A stretch of DNA of 64,000 bases from Roseovarius pacificus (lineage in GTDB: Bacteria > Pseudomonadota > Alphaproteobacteria > Rhodobacterales > Rhodobacteraceae): positions 32,147 to 96,146 of the forward strand of contig NZ_FRBR01000015.1 in the NCBI RefSeq assembly GCF_900142665.1, given 5' to 3'. The position numbers were made by a program, and so were the translations under genes. Below, in pieces: positions 33,816 to 42,950 of this stretch. The notes beneath the pieces are model-generated. The model worked only from the letters and a program-made list of their open reading frames with translations, had not been told where the DNA came from and made no database searches. Each line of letters starts with the position of its first letter. Within the stretch, counting starts at the first letter, position 1.

Positions 33816-34546
33816 AATCCATCCTGATCACCGGGGCAAGCTCGGGCATCGGGCGGGCGACCGCGCTGGAATTTCTGAATGCCGGGTGGCGCGTGGGGCT
33901 GGTTGCGCGCCGTACCGGGCGGCTGGAGGAAATGGCGGGCGATTACGCCAATGCCGAGGCCCTGCCCGCCGACGTGACCGACCCGGCCGCGATGGAACGG
34001 GTCTTTGAGCGCTTTGTCGGCATGGCGGGGCGGCTGGACGTGTTGTTCAACAATGCGGGCATGTTCGGCCCCGCCGGCCCGATCGACGAAATCCCGGTCG
34101 AGGCGTTCGACGAGGTGATTGGCGTCAATATCCGAGGCATGTTCATCGCCGCGCGGCTGGCCTTTGCGCAGATGCGCCGCCAGCAGCCGCAGGGCGGGCG
34201 GATCATCAATAACGGGTCGCTCTCGGCGCATAACCCGCGCCCCGGCTCGGTGTGCTATACCAGCTCGAAACACGCGATCACCGGCCTGACGCGCAGCCTG
34301 TCTCTGGACGGGCGGGACTTCGGCATCGCCTGCGGGCAGATCGACATCGGCAATGCCCGCACCGAACTGGTGGACGATCTGAACCGCCGCGCGCTGGAAC
34401 AGAACCCCGAGGCCGAACTGATGCCGATGATGGATGTGGGCGACGCGGCGCGCTCGGTCCTGCATATGGCGCAGATGCCGCCCGAGGCCAATGTGCAGTT
34501 CATGACGGTGATGGCCACCACGATGCCTTATATCGGGCGCGGTTGA
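33812..34546 (+). CDS. Short-chain dehydrogenase/reductase
   Basis: 244 aa classical SDR: ILITGASSGIGRATALEFL, NNAGMFG, catalytic Ser in INNGSLSAH, and YTSSKHAITG with the Tyr/Lys pair. ARRTG after the second strand suggests NADP(H). The ATG overlaps the helicase TGA by four bases. Substrate unknown. Confidence 0.88.
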   Translation: MKSILITGASSGIGRATALEFLNAGWRVGLVARRTGRLEEMAGDYANAEALPADVTDPAAMERVFERFVGMAGRLDVLFNNAGMFGPAGPIDEIPVEAFDEVIGVNIRGMFIAARLAFAQMRRQQPQGGRIINNGSLSAHNPRPGSVCYTSSKHAITGLTRSLSLDGRDFGIACGQIDIGNARTELVDDLNRRALEQNPEAELMPMMDVGDAARSVLHMAQMPPEANVQFMTVMATTMPYIGRG

Positions 34547-34573
34547 CCGGCGAAAAAGGCCCGATCCCGAGGT

Positions 34574-34843
34574 TTAGTAGTGGTATCGCAACTGGGCGAT
34601 CTCAAGGCTTTGGGACTCCCCTTTGCCGCTGACGCGATAAACGAAACGGTGTTCATCGGTAATGCGCCGCGACCACCAGCCGCTAAGATCGCCCTTGAGC
34701 GGTTCGGGTTTTCCGATCCCCTTGAACGGCATCCTCCGGGCGGCCCTGATCAGGTCATTGACCCGTTCCAGCCCCTTTTCCTTGCCTGCGGATTGCCACC
34801 AGAGATAATCCTCCCAGGCGTGATCGGAAAAGACCAGTTTCAA
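34574..34843 (-). CDS. yoeB: YoeB-family toxin (ribosome-dependent mRNA interferase)
   Basis: 89 aa. MKLVFSDHAWEDYLWWQ, KGIGKPEPLKGDLSGWWSRRITDEHRFVYRV and the terminal RYHY match YoeB, including the Glu, Arg, His and Tyr of its active site. Cleaves mRNA at the ribosomal A site when released from the antitoxin. Its start overlaps the antitoxin stop (ATGA). Confidence 0.94.
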   Translation of the reverse strand: MKLVFSDHAWEDYLWWQSAGKEKGLERVNDLIRAARRMPFKGIGKPEPLKGDLSGWWSRRITDEHRFVYRVSGKGESQSLEIAQLRYHY

Positions 34844-35091
34844 AGTTCGGGATCGCGTTCGGTGCCGTGTCCGGCGTCCAGCTGAGAGATCGAGGATTTC
34901 AGGCGCCGCGCATTCTCGGGGCTTTTCTGGAGATGCAGGGTTTCCTGGATAGCGTTGTATTCGTCGAGCGATATCATCACCACCGCCTCGCGGTTCTTGC
35001 GTGTAACGACGACTTCGACATGATCGTGAATCACGCGGTCCATCACGTCCTTCAGCGAAGCACGCGCATCGGTATAGGTCATGACATCCAT
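34840..35091 (-). CDS. yefM: YefM-family antitoxin
   Basis: 83 aa Phd/YefM fold: MTYTDARASLKDVMDRVIHDHVEVVVTRKNREAVVMISLDEYNAIQETLHL, then an acidic tail that wraps the toxin. The start MDVMTYTDA or MTYTDA three codons later. Represses its own operon through the palindrome just upstream. Confidence 0.93.
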   Translation of the reverse strand: MDVMTYTDARASLKDVMDRVIHDHVEVVVTRKNREAVVMISLDEYNAIQETLHLQKSPENARRLKSSISQLDAGHGTERDPEL

Positions 35092-35115
35092 GAGAGCCTC
35101 CTGAGCTTTCTTTCT

Positions 35116-35139
35116 ATATGCACAGAATTCTGTACATAT
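35116..35139. promoter_or_regulatory. 24-bp operator palindrome of the yefM-yoeB operon
   Basis: Arms ATATGCACAGAA and TTCTGTACATAT are complementary at 11 of 12 positions, centred between 35127 and 35128, and end 25 bases before the antitoxin start. Expected binding site for YefM and YefM-YoeB. Confidence 0.85.
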
Positions 35140-35217
35140 CAAGTGGCGTGCCATGTCATTTCCGCGCAGATTTGGCGCGTTCGGGCCAGTGAGATTGGAA
35201 ACCTGGTATCAGGAGAA

Positions 35218-35246
35218 TGACCGCGCCAGATGCCATGGCGCGGTCA
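35218..35246 (-). terminator. Terminator hairpin of the mscS-like gene
   Basis: TGACCGCGCCA (35218-35228) pairs perfectly with TGGCGCGGTCA (35236-35246), loop of seven, 25 bases beyond the minus-strand stop; a short T/C-rich stretch follows. Confidence 0.75.
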
Positions 35247-35270
35247 TCGAAACCGTTTGCCGCAGGCGGC

Positions 35271-36086
35271 TTAGCCCGCCTTCTGGATTTCCACCGAATG
35301 GGGGTAGGGGATCGAGACGCCGTTCTTGTCGAAGGCCTCTTTCACGGCCTTGGTCATCTCGAACTTGATGTCCCAGTAATCCGCCGCGTCGCACCACAGG
35401 CGCGCGGTCAGGTCGACGCTGCTGTCGCCCAGGCTGGTCACCCGCACCCAGGGTTCGGGATCGTCATGCACACGGGCATCGGCGCGGGCCAGGTCGAGGA
35501 TGATCCCCATCGCCTTGTCCACGTCATCGCCGTAGTCGATGCCGAACGCCAGGTCCACGCGGCGCGTGTCGTGATGCGAGAAGTTGGTGATGATCGACCC
35601 CCAGGCCTGACCGTTGGGCACGATGATCTGCACGTTGTCGGGGGTGGCCAGTTCGGTGATGAACAGGTTGATATCCTTTACCGTTCCGGCGGTGCCCGCG
35701 ACCTCGACATACTGGCCCAGCTTGTAGGGGCGGAACAGGATCAGCATGAAGCCCGCGGCCAGATCGCTGAGCGTACCTTGCAGCGCCATGCCGATGGCCA
35801 GCGTGGCGGCGCCCAGCACGGCCACCAGCGAGGTCGCCTCGATCCCGAACAGGCCCAGAATGGCGATCAGGACGACCAGCAGGATCACCCATTTGATGAT
35901 CGAGGCCACGAAATTGCCCAGCGTGTCGTCGATCCGGGGGTTGGCATTCACCTTGCGGCGGATCGCGCCGCTGACGATACCGGCGACCATCCAGCCGACG
36001 ATCAGAACGACAAGCGCCTTGACGGCGTTGATGATCAGCGGCGCATAGCTGCCCGCCTGTTCCAGCAGAGTTTCCATATCGAACAT
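35271..36086 (-). CDS. Small-conductance mechanosensitive channel (MscS family)
   Basis: 271 aa, E. coli MscS size. Three membrane helices (about 20-45, 60-85, 90-115); the pore helix reads [42 protein letters not shown] with the Gly/Ala packing pattern. A beta domain with [33 protein letters not shown] follows. Releases solutes upon hypo-osmotic shock. Confidence 0.92.
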   Translation of the reverse strand: MFDMETLLEQAGSYAPLIINAVKALVVLIVGWMVAGIVSGAIRRKVNANPRIDDTLGNFVASIIKWVILLVVLIAILGLFGIEATSLVAVLGAATLAIGMALQGTLSDLAAGFMLILFRPYKLGQYVEVAGTAGTVKDINLFITELATPDNVQIIVPNGQAWGSIITNFSHHDTRRVDLAFGIDYGDDVDKAMGIILDLARADARVHDDPEPWVRVTSLGDSSVDLTARLWCDAADYWDIKFEMTKAVKEAFDKNGVSIPYPHSVEIQKAG

Positions 36087-36170
36087 ACCCTTCGATTGCG
36101 GTTTGCGTCTCTGTGACCTGTCTCACAGCACAAGGGGCGCGTGCAAGCATCGTGGCCCCGGACGGGAAGA

Positions 36171-36192
36171 GGGCCCGCGCAGGCGCAGGCCC
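36171..36192 (-). terminator. Probable terminator hairpin of mscL
   Basis: GGGCCCGCGC (36171-36180) pairs with GCGCAGGCCC (36183-36192) with one G-T pair; the loop is tight. A TCTTCC stretch follows on the minus strand. Confidence 0.5.
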
Positions 36193-36214
36193 CCGTGGCG
36201 ATCCGAGGATCGGG

Positions 36215-36637
36215 TTACTTCTTCAGCGCGTCGCGGATTTCCATCAGCAGGTCCAGCTCGGTCGGGCCTGCGGGCTCCTCGGCGGCTTCCTCTTCTTTCT
36301 TTTCGGTGGCTTCCCTGGCGCGGTTGACGGCCTTGACCAGCAGGAACACCACGAAGGCGATGATCAGGAAGTTCAGGACCGCCATGATGAACCGGCCCCA
36401 TGCAAAGACGGCCGCGCCGGCCTCTTCCGCGTCGGCGATCGAGGCGTAATCGCCATCGCCCAGCAGGACATATTGACCGGCGAAATCGACGCCGCCCATG
36501 AACAGGCTGATGATCGGATTGATCAGGTCGCCCACCAGCGATGTGACGATGGCGGTAAAGGCCGCCCCGATGATGATGCCCACGGCCATGTCCATGACAT
36601 TGCCCTTGGAGATGAAGTCCTTGAATTCCTGAATCAT
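36215..36637 (-). CDS. mscL: Large-conductance mechanosensitive channel MscL
   Basis: 140 aa. [45 protein letters not shown] is the conserved N-terminus and first pore helix; a second helix [22 protein letters not shown] and a charged C-terminal helix ([12 protein letters not shown]) follow. The start is fixed by homology; a longer in-frame extension is not family-like. Confidence 0.95.
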   Translation of the reverse strand: MIQEFKDFISKGNVMDMAVGIIIGAAFTAIVTSLVGDLINPIISLFMGGVDFAGQYVLLGDGDYASIADAEEAGAAVFAWGRFIMAVLNFLIIAFVVFLLVKAVNRAREATEKKEEEAAEEPAGPTELDLLMEIRDALKK

Positions 36638-36769
36638 TTTATGTGTCCCTCGTCCCGGTTCTGCGTGCAGCCGTGGGGGGTGTCCGGCCCGCACGTAAAT
36701 ATTGTGCCGCTTTTCCACAGAAAAGCGAGACTTATGATGGGAAAGGGACGCGGAATTTCCCCGCAGGTC

Positions 36770-37219
36770 TCAGCCGGGCAGGCCGCCGTTCAGCACATAG
36801 CGCAGGATCTGCACCACCTGGTCGGGTTCGCGCGCCATGGCCAGCGCGGCGGCGTTCACCTCTTTCAGGGCGTGGTCGTGCTCGGGCGGTTGCAGGACGA
36901 TCAGCGACTTGCCGAGCGCGCTGGCATAGCCCGCGTCGAAGGCGGCGTTCCATTGCTTGTACTTGTCGCCGAACCGCACCACCACCACGTCGGCCTCGGC
37001 GATGCCCTTGCGGGTGCGGATGGCATTGACCATCGCGCCCTTGTGATCGTGCCAGTACTTGTCGTCCTCGGCCCCCAGGATCGCCACGCCGCAATCGTCG
37101 CTGGCGGCGTGATCGGTGACCGGGCCGCTGAACCTCACGTCCAGCCCCTTGGCGCCGTCGATGATGCGTTCGCGCCAGTCGGTATGAATCTCGCCGGAAA
37201 GATAGACGTTGAGTGTCAT
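36770..37219 (-). CDS. YtoQ family protein
   Basis: 149 aa. MTLNVYLSGEIHTDWRERI, FSGPVTDHAASDDCGVAILG and IRTRKGIAEADVVVVRFGDKYKQWNAAFDAGYASALGKSLIVL match YtoQ, a nucleoside 2-deoxyribosyltransferase-like fold. Catalytic role unproven. Confidence 0.85.
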   Translation of the reverse strand: MTLNVYLSGEIHTDWRERIIDGAKGLDVRFSGPVTDHAASDDCGVAILGAEDDKYWHDHKGAMVNAIRTRKGIAEADVVVVRFGDKYKQWNAAFDAGYASALGKSLIVLQPPEHDHALKEVNAAALAMAREPDQVVQILRYVLNGGLPG

Positions 37220-37375
37220 GGAACCTCCTGATCTGCTGATTTGCGTTTGCCCGATACATAGCCCGCAATCGGCGCGGCGTCATCCGTCCTGCGCGGCTTT
37301 CGGGTTTTGCAGGGCGTCGCGGGGGTGGTATCGTGTGGTGACCGCGCCACGGTCATTGCCTGAAGGAGCTTGAAA

Positions 37376-37831
37376 ATGGGTGTTCGCCATATCGTCCCCG
37401 TCTGTGCCGCCGCCGCTCTGGCCGCTGTTCCGGCCCTGGCCGCCGATCCGGTCACGGTGATCCTGGACACGGCCCGAGAGGTTTGCACCAGTTACGAGAA
37501 CGGCCAGTTCGATGCGGGCGATGCCGTCATCGAGATCGACCTGACGGGCGACGGTGTGCCGGATCGCGTGGTGGACGAAAGCAGGTTCGGTTGCAGTTCC
37601 GCCGCCTCGATGTATTGCGGCAGCGGCGGGTGCATGCTGCATGCCGTCGTGGGCGAGGACAGCTGGCGCTTTCAGGCCGAAGGCTGGCGCGTCATCGACT
37701 GGGACGCGCAGCCGATCCTTCTGATCGCGCGCGATGGCGGATGGTGCGGCGGTATCGGCGCGCAACTTTGCTTCGAGGCCGTCACATGGAGCGACGGCGA
37801 CATGCTCAGCGTCATGCCGCCGCCGCAGTAA
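37376..37831 (+). CDS. Hypothetical secreted protein with Cys-rich centre
   Basis: 151 aa with a signal peptide (MGVRHIVPVCAAAALAAVPALA). The mature part has an acidic DLTGDGVPDRVVDESRF segment resembling a Ca-binding EF-hand/FG-GAP loop, and several cysteines (C at RFGCSS, MYCGSGGCML, GWCGG, QLCFE) that may form periplasmic disulfides. AAGGAGC lies upstream of the ATG. Family not recognised. Confidence 0.7.
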   Translation: MGVRHIVPVCAAAALAAVPALAADPVTVILDTAREVCTSYENGQFDAGDAVIEIDLTGDGVPDRVVDESRFGCSSAASMYCGSGGCMLHAVVGEDSWRFQAEGWRVIDWDAQPILLIARDGGWCGGIGAQLCFEAVTWSDGDMLSVMPPPQ

Positions 37832-37844
37832 CCGGTAACGCGGA

Positions 37845-40244
37845 TCACCCGCGCAGCGTGCCGCCCGTGGCCTTTTCCACCTTTTCGACGATCTTCTTGC
37901 TGACGGCCTCGATATCGGCCTCTTTCAGCGTCGTTTCGGTGGGTTGCAGGCGCACGGTGAGGGCCAGCGATTTCTTGCCCTCGCCGAGGCTGCCGCCGAT
38001 GAATTCGTCGAATACGCGCACATCCTCGATCAGCGCCTTGTCGGCCCCGGCGGCGGCGTTGACCAGCGTCAGCGCCTCGATGCCGTCATCCACGACAAAG
38101 GCGAAATCGCGCTCCACCGCCTGCAAATCGCGCAGCTCCAGCGCGCCGCGCCCGGTGGTCTTCTTGCGCGGCATCGGGATATCGGCCGGGAACAGGGTAA
38201 AGGCCACGGCGGGGCCTTTCACGTCCATCTGGTCCAGCACGCGGGGGTGCAACTCGCCGAAGATGCCCAGCACCTTTTTGGGGCCAAGGCAGATGCGCCC
38301 GTGGCGGCCGGGATGGAACCATGCCGGACCGTCGCGCAGGATCTGCACCTTTTCGGGGGCGCCAAGCGCGTTCAGCACCGCCTCGGCATCGGCCTTGGCG
38401 TCGAACAGGTCCACCGGGCGCGATGCGCCATGCACGTCCTTGGGGCCGGTGCGGCCCACCAGAAGGCCGCTGACCTGCACATGCTGCTCTTCGGGCTCGC
38501 CGCCGTGGAAGGCATGGCCCACCTCGAACAGCGCAAGGTTCATCTGCCCGCGCGCCTGATTGCGCGCGGCGGCCTGCAACAGGCCCGGCAACAGATCGGG
38601 GCGCATATGGCTCATCTCGGAACTGATCGGGTTGGCCAGCATGGTCGCATCGCCGCCGCCGCCGAACAAATTGGCGCTGGCGCTGTCGATGAAGCTGTAG
38701 GTCACGCATTCGTTGTAGCCCAGTGCGGCACTGGTGCGGCGGGCGATCTGCTCGCGCTTCTGCATTGGCGACAGGATCGGCTTGGGGACGCCCACCTGCG
38801 CGCGCGGCAGCGGCTTGCCCTGCAACTTGGTCAGCGAGGCGACACGCGCCACCTCTTCCACCAGGTCGGCCTCGCCCATCACGTCGGGGCGCCAGCTTGG
38901 CACATGGGCCATGTCGCCCTCCAGCGTGAAGCCGAGCGCGGTCAGCGTCCGGCGCTGTTCGGCCTCGGGGATGTCCATGCCCACCAGAGACTGCACGCGC
39001 GCCGGGTCCAGACGATAGGCGCGGCTGACATCGGGCACCTCGCCCGCGACGACCACCGAGGACGGCTCGCCGCCGCACAGGTCGAGGATCATCTGCGTGG
39101 CCAGGTCGATGGCCTCCATGTTGAAGGCCGGGTCGATGCCGCGCTCGTTGCGATAGCGCGCGTCGGAATTGATCTTCAGGCCACGGCCCGTGGCGGCGAT
39201 CTGAACGTGATCCCAGACCGCGGCTTCGAGGAACACGTTCACCGTCTCGCCGGTGCAGCCCGTGGCCAGCCCGCCCATGATGCCGCCGATGCTCTCGATC
39301 CCCTGATCGTCGGAGATCACCACCATGCCGGGGGCGAAGGTATAGTCTTTCTCGTCCAGCCCGGTCAGGGTTTCGCCGCCCTGCGTGCGATGCACGCGCA
39401 GATCGCCCTGCACCTTGTCGGCATCGAAAACGTGCAGCGGGCGGTTGCGGTCATAGGTGAAGAAATTGGTGATATCCACCAGCGCCGAGATCGGCCGCAG
39501 CCCGATGGCGCGCAGCCGGTCCTGCAACCATTGCGGCGAGGGGCCGTTCCTGACCCCCCGGATCACGCGCCCGGCGAACACCTCGCAGCCCGCATCGCGG
39601 GTGTCTTCGTCAATCGTCACGTTGATCGGGCAGGGGAATTGCCCCTCGATCTGTGCCTGTGCTGCGGGCTTCATCACGCCCAGCCCCCGCGCCGCCAGAT
39701 CGAGCGCAATACCGCGCACGCCCAGGGCATCGGGGCGGTTGGGGGTGATGGCGATCTCGATCACCGGGTCCACCTTGGCCGGGTCGTGGTCCGCCAGCCA
39801 GTCGGTGAATTTCTGCCCCACCTCGCCCGAGGGCAGTTCGATGATGCCGTCATGTTCCTCCGACAGTTCCATCTCGCGCTCGGAACACATCATGCCGTGG
39901 CTTTCGATGCCCCGGATCTTGCCCACGCCGATGGTGGTGTCGATGCCGGGGACGTAGACGCCGGGGCTGGCGATCACCACGGTGATCCCCTCGCGGGCAT
40001 TGGGGGCGCCGCAAATGATCTGCGTCTCGCCCTGCGCGGTCTCGACCTGACAGACCTTCAGCTTGTCGGCATCGGGATGCTTTTCGGCCTTCACCACCTT
40101 GCCGATGGTAAACTCCGACAGGCGTTCGGCGGGGTTCGAGATCTCCTCGACCTCCAGCCCCAGATCGGTCAGCGCCTCGGCGATTTCGGCCACGCTGGCC
40201 TCGGTCTCGAGATGGTCTTTCAGCCATGACAGGGTGAATTTCAT
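37845..40244 (-). CDS. pheT: Phenylalanyl-tRNA synthetase beta subunit
   Basis: 799 aa, full length. N-terminal tRNA-binding EMAP-like domain (FTIGKVVKAEKHPDADKLKVCQVETAQGETQIICGAPNAREGITV), B3/B4 editing domain, B5 (SLVGMDIPEAEQRRTLTALGF), a catalytic-like core and the C-terminal anticodon-binding FDX-ACB domain (DFAFVVDDGIEALTLVNAA...TLKEADIEAVSKKIVEKVE). Forms an alpha2-beta2 enzyme with PheS, whose gene is about 7 kb away on the other strand. Confidence 0.97.
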   Translation of the reverse strand: MKFTLSWLKDHLETEASVAEIAEALTDLGLEVEEISNPAERLSEFTIGKVVKAEKHPDADKLKVCQVETAQGETQIICGAPNAREGITVVIASPGVYVPGIDTTIGVGKIRGIESHGMMCSEREMELSEEHDGIIELPSGEVGQKFTDWLADHDPAKVDPVIEIAITPNRPDALGVRGIALDLAARGLGVMKPAAQAQIEGQFPCPINVTIDEDTRDAGCEVFAGRVIRGVRNGPSPQWLQDRLRAIGLRPISALVDITNFFTYDRNRPLHVFDADKVQGDLRVHRTQGGETLTGLDEKDYTFAPGMVVISDDQGIESIGGIMGGLATGCTGETVNVFLEAAVWDHVQIAATGRGLKINSDARYRNERGIDPAFNMEAIDLATQMILDLCGGEPSSVVVAGEVPDVSRAYRLDPARVQSLVGMDIPEAEQRRTLTALGFTLEGDMAHVPSWRPDVMGEADLVEEVARVASLTKLQGKPLPRAQVGVPKPILSPMQKREQIARRTSAALGYNECVTYSFIDSASANLFGGGGDATMLANPISSEMSHMRPDLLPGLLQAAARNQARGQMNLALFEVGHAFHGGEPEEQHVQVSGLLVGRTGPKDVHGASRPVDLFDAKADAEAVLNALGAPEKVQILRDGPAWFHPGRHGRICLGPKKVLGIFGELHPRVLDQMDVKGPAVAFTLFPADIPMPRKKTTGRGALELRDLQAVERDFAFVVDDGIEALTLVNAAAGADKALIEDVRVFDEFIGGSLGEGKKSLALTVRLQPTETTLKEADIEAVSKKIVEKVEKATGGTLRG

Positions 40245-40335
40245 CGGGTGTCATCCAAGCAAGAACTACGGTTGATCCCGCGTTTAGCCCATCTGCGGGA
40301 CAGGGAAAACCCCGCAGCGGCCACCGGGTGCGCGC

Positions 40336-40620
40336 TCAGTCCTCGTCGCGGATGATGTCGGGCACGCCCAGCCGTTCGATCAGGCGGTTGGTTTCGCGTT
40401 CGACCAGCGCGATATTGCTGTCGCGCACCGTGGGCAGCAGCGCACGCGCGCGCCGGACCTCGCCATACGCCACCTCGGCGGCGATCAGTTCGGGGTCCTG
40501 CCCGGCAATGGCCAGCGGATGTCCGAACGGGTCCAGAAATTCAGGTCCAGTTCCGGGCCGACCCGGTTCACCCTCACCGAGGGCGCGCCATACATCATCG
40601 AATAGAAATGCATCACCCCG
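40336..40620 (-). pseudogene. C-terminal remnant of a carbon-nitrogen hydrolase (nitrilase superfamily)
   Basis: The minus strand reads ...DPFGHPLAIAGQDPELIAAEVAYGEVRRARALLPTVRDSNIALVERETNRLIERLG, the end of a nitrilase/amidase. Just upstream the family-like text continues in another frame (FYSMMYGAPSVRVNRVGPELDLNFW), so there is a frameshift near 40530-40540. All of the catalytic Glu-Lys-Cys region is missing. It follows (5' side of) pheT. The N-terminal stub at 48911 may be the other half. Confidence 0.72.
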
Positions 40621-40651
40621 CACAGTCCTGCATGGCTCACCACTTCTTATA

Positions 40652-40735
40652 ATGTGACGACTCGTGATGTTTGACCATTCGGGTCATGTTTTTGGTCATT
40701 CTGGCCACCAAGTTTGATCACTCGTCAGGTTGAAC
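40652..40735. repeat. Iteron-like 21-22 bp direct repeats (possible IS21-family end)
   Basis: TTTGACCATTC (40670), TTTGGTCATTC (40691) and TTTGATCACTC (40713) start 21 and 22 bases apart, with a weaker unit TGTGACGACTC before them at 40653. IS21-family elements carry such multiple terminal repeats and begin with TGT. No transposase gene is present. Confidence 0.5.
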
Positions 40736-40802
40736 GCGGTTGCACATGGTCAGGGGGTCGGCGACTCGCGCGGGGATGGTCCGCACTGCAATCGGGTATC
40801 CC

Positions 40803-41042
40803 ATGAGACTTATTGCCTTTCGATGGCTTGACAAAAATGAGTTCAGAATCTCGCTGGAGGCGACAAGTGGCGAGGGAGTTAGCTGGTTTTCCAATGCGTT
40901 GGAGTATGCGGTACTTGCGGATTACGTTGATTGGGACGAACAAGAAGCCGACGATGTTCAGGGAACAATCGACAGCACGCCAGAAGCCACGATCTGGTAC
41001 TTTAGCGACGACAACTCACCTCAGAGCTTGGCGATCACATAA
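40803..41042 (+). CDS. Hypothetical protein, apparently frameshifted near its 3' end
   Basis: 79 aa (MRLIAFRWLDKNEFRISLEATSGEGVSW...). The frame stops at 41042, but another frame continues GDHIKAALENSERMLTAVERLERGATNPDAHSTST and ends TGA at 41135-41137, overlapping the next start as ATGA. This coupling suggests the original gene ran 40803-41137 and suffered a frameshift around 41000-41030. Family not recognised; less G+C-rich than its surroundings. Confidence 0.5.
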   Translation: MRLIAFRWLDKNEFRISLEATSGEGVSWFSNALEYAVLADYVDWDEQEADDVQGTIDSTPEATIWYFSDDNSPQSLAIT

Positions 41043-41133
41043 AGGCGGCTTTAGAAAACTCCGAGCGAATGCTGACAGCTGTTGAACGGTTGGAACGCGG
41101 TGCAACAAATCCTGATGCGCATTCGACGTCGAC

Positions 41134-41367
41134 ATGACTGATGAATTTTATTTCGTCGGCGATACAGGTGTCCATTACACTACAGAAATAGAGAATGGAG
41201 TGGCAACAACCACATTCACTGGTTTCGTAACAACCGAAAACGGCCAAATAACGGGCGCCGACAATTTTTCCGATCCTTTTGACATGGGAGTCGATGTGGC
41301 AGTTCCGTATGATTTCATCCCTCATACTTGGACACATACCTACGAGGCGCCCGATGCGTGGTTTTAA
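41134..41367 (+). CDS. Hypothetical protein
   Basis: 77 aa, MTDEFYFVGDTGVHYTTEIENGVATTTFTGFVTTENGQ..., rich in Thr and acidic residues, beta-type. Its ATG overlaps the stop of the frame-shifted upstream gene. No signal peptide, no known family. Probably a cargo gene of a small acquired segment. Confidence 0.5.
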   Translation: MTDEFYFVGDTGVHYTTEIENGVATTTFTGFVTTENGQITGADNFSDPFDMGVDVAVPYDFIPHTWTHTYEAPDAWF

Positions 41368-41388
41368 GTCGACCAAGGCGATCGCAGC

Positions 41389-41755
41389 ATGAATTACGAG
41401 CTTTTGATCGCCCGGAATATGCCCTGGATATTCTATCTGATCCTCCGGGTGTCAGTGGTGTTCATTTCCGTCCGGAACGTCCGGCGCAACGGAAAGAGCC
41501 TGTTCTTCGGAGTCGTTTCACAAATATGCCTCTTGGCGGGTCAGCGTCTACGATGAAAACGGCGATCAGTTTTTTGCCAATACTGGCCGCCTCGATGACC
41601 GGCTTTACAGTCATCTGATGGATGTCGTGGTAAACGACTCCGGACAGGCGTTGCAGCCGCTTGGTGCGATTATCGTTTCGGCTGGTCTTGTCATCCTGGC
41701 CTGGAGGTTGACGTTTGCCGTGACGCGATACCGGGTCGGGGCGGACAAAAAATAA
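41389..41755 (+). pseudogene. Hypothetical small membrane protein, frameshifted
   Basis: The ATG at 41389 opens MNYELLIARNMPWIFYLILRVSVVF with a hydrophobic helix but stops at 41556. The +1 frame from about 41520 continues YASWRVSVYDENGDQFFANTGRLDDRLYSHLMDVVVNDSGQ and a second hydrophobic helix (GAIIVSAGLVILAWRLTFAV), ending at 41755. Together they would make a protein of about 120 aa with two membrane helices. Function unknown. Confidence 0.45.
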
Positions 41756-41788
41756 GCCCCGGCGCAGGCGGCTTTGCGGACGAATCCG

Positions 41789-42778
41789 TCATTCGGCGGC
41801 TTGGATGGTTTCTCCCTTTTGGGGCTCTCCCCGGCCGATTAGCGTGCCATTTGCCTGATAGTTCGTGAACTGCGCCGGCAGACCTTCGCCCTGCTCAAGC
41901 CTCGGGCTTGTCTGCATATGGAAATGCAGATGCGGCTCGGATGAGTTGCCGCTGTTCCCGCACAGGCCGATTTCCTGTCCCGCCGTGACGGTATCCCCCT
42001 TCGCGACGCGAACGCTGTTCTGTTGCAAGTGGGCCAGAAAGCCGAATTCATCGTTTCCGAAATCAACAACGACATGGTTCCCGGCTGGATTCGCCGGATC
42101 AGACTCGCCGATGGCCTTATCCGGCAAGCCATCGACAGCACGCACCACGACGCCTTCCGCAGGAGCCAGGATCGGGCGTCCCCAGCAATGATAACTTTCC
42201 AGCTGCGACGTGTCACCCGAATGGCTCTGGCCGTCCCGCATAACCACGAGGTCCAAGGCAAATCGCTGCCCTGCATCCGCGGCATGGTAATTTTTCTCGA
42301 TATCGCGCCCGCCCCAGTAGACGAACCAGTCACCATCCACGGGCAAACGCAATGTCGCCTTGGTTTCGTAGTCCAGAAACTGGCTGGGCGCTGCGACCGG
42401 CTGGGGTCTTATCAAGAAGCCCGCGATCCGCTCCGCGCTATCGAAGGAGATGACGAGCTCCAGCGGCGCCGGGGCCTGCGTCCAGAGCGAGACACGCGTG
42501 TAGACATCGTGGCCCGCCTGTGCGTCCACGCGCTCGGACAGGATGGCATCTTCCGTGCCGAAATCTGCCAGAAGGTCATCGTGCAACGCCGCCAGATTTC
42601 CGGTGGAACCGAATGCCTGCTGCATCTCCGGCGTAGACGCCGACCAGATGGCATCGAAATCCCCTTGCAGGAAACGCTCCGCAATCCGTTGCCCTACCGA
42701 AAACGGGTCTGCCTGTGCTGCAACCGACAAGCCAGCCAGAGCCAAGACCGTTGCGATCACGAGGGGGCGCTGCGTCAT
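41789..42778 (-). CDS. M23-family metallopeptidase with N-terminal DUF3887-like domain
   Basis: 329 aa with signal peptide (MTQRPLVIATVLALAGLSVAAQA). The N-terminal part (ERFLQGDFDAIWSASTPEMQQAFGS) resembles DUF3887. The C-terminal part is a LytM/M23 fold: ILAPAEGVVVRAVDG, GNHVVVDFG with metal-ligand His/Asp, LAHLQQNSVRVAKGDTVTAGQEIGLCGNSGNSSEPHLHFHM with HxH. Probably a periplasmic cell-wall endopeptidase or a related metalloenzyme. Confidence 0.88.
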   Translation of the reverse strand: MTQRPLVIATVLALAGLSVAAQADPFSVGQRIAERFLQGDFDAIWSASTPEMQQAFGSTGNLAALHDDLLADFGTEDAILSERVDAQAGHDVYTRVSLWTQAPAPLELVISFDSAERIAGFLIRPQPVAAPSQFLDYETKATLRLPVDGDWFVYWGGRDIEKNYHAADAGQRFALDLVVMRDGQSHSGDTSQLESYHCWGRPILAPAEGVVVRAVDGLPDKAIGESDPANPAGNHVVVDFGNDEFGFLAHLQQNSVRVAKGDTVTAGQEIGLCGNSGNSSEPHLHFHMQTSPRLEQGEGLPAQFTNYQANGTLIGRGEPQKGETIQAAE

Positions 42779-42950
42779 ATTTCTGCCTATGCCTCCGTTT
42801 CTGCCTGCACCTTCTGCCAGATTCAGACCGTCCGCAATACGCCCCGCGCCGACCTTCAGATTTTCACGAAGCGGCGCACCCGCGTGGCGGGTGCAGGCAC
42901 GGTGATTGCCCTCTGGTGGCGGGCAGACCGGGCCGGGGCGCAGGGGCGGT

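Noticed and set aside
37944..40229. Plus-strand open frame of about 760 codons
   Set aside because: Exactly antisense to pheT with low-complexity His/Gln/Gly composition and no motif.
40652..40735. CRISPR array
   Set aside because: The repeats are imperfect, contiguous at 21-22 bp and without spacers; iterons or an IS end fit better.
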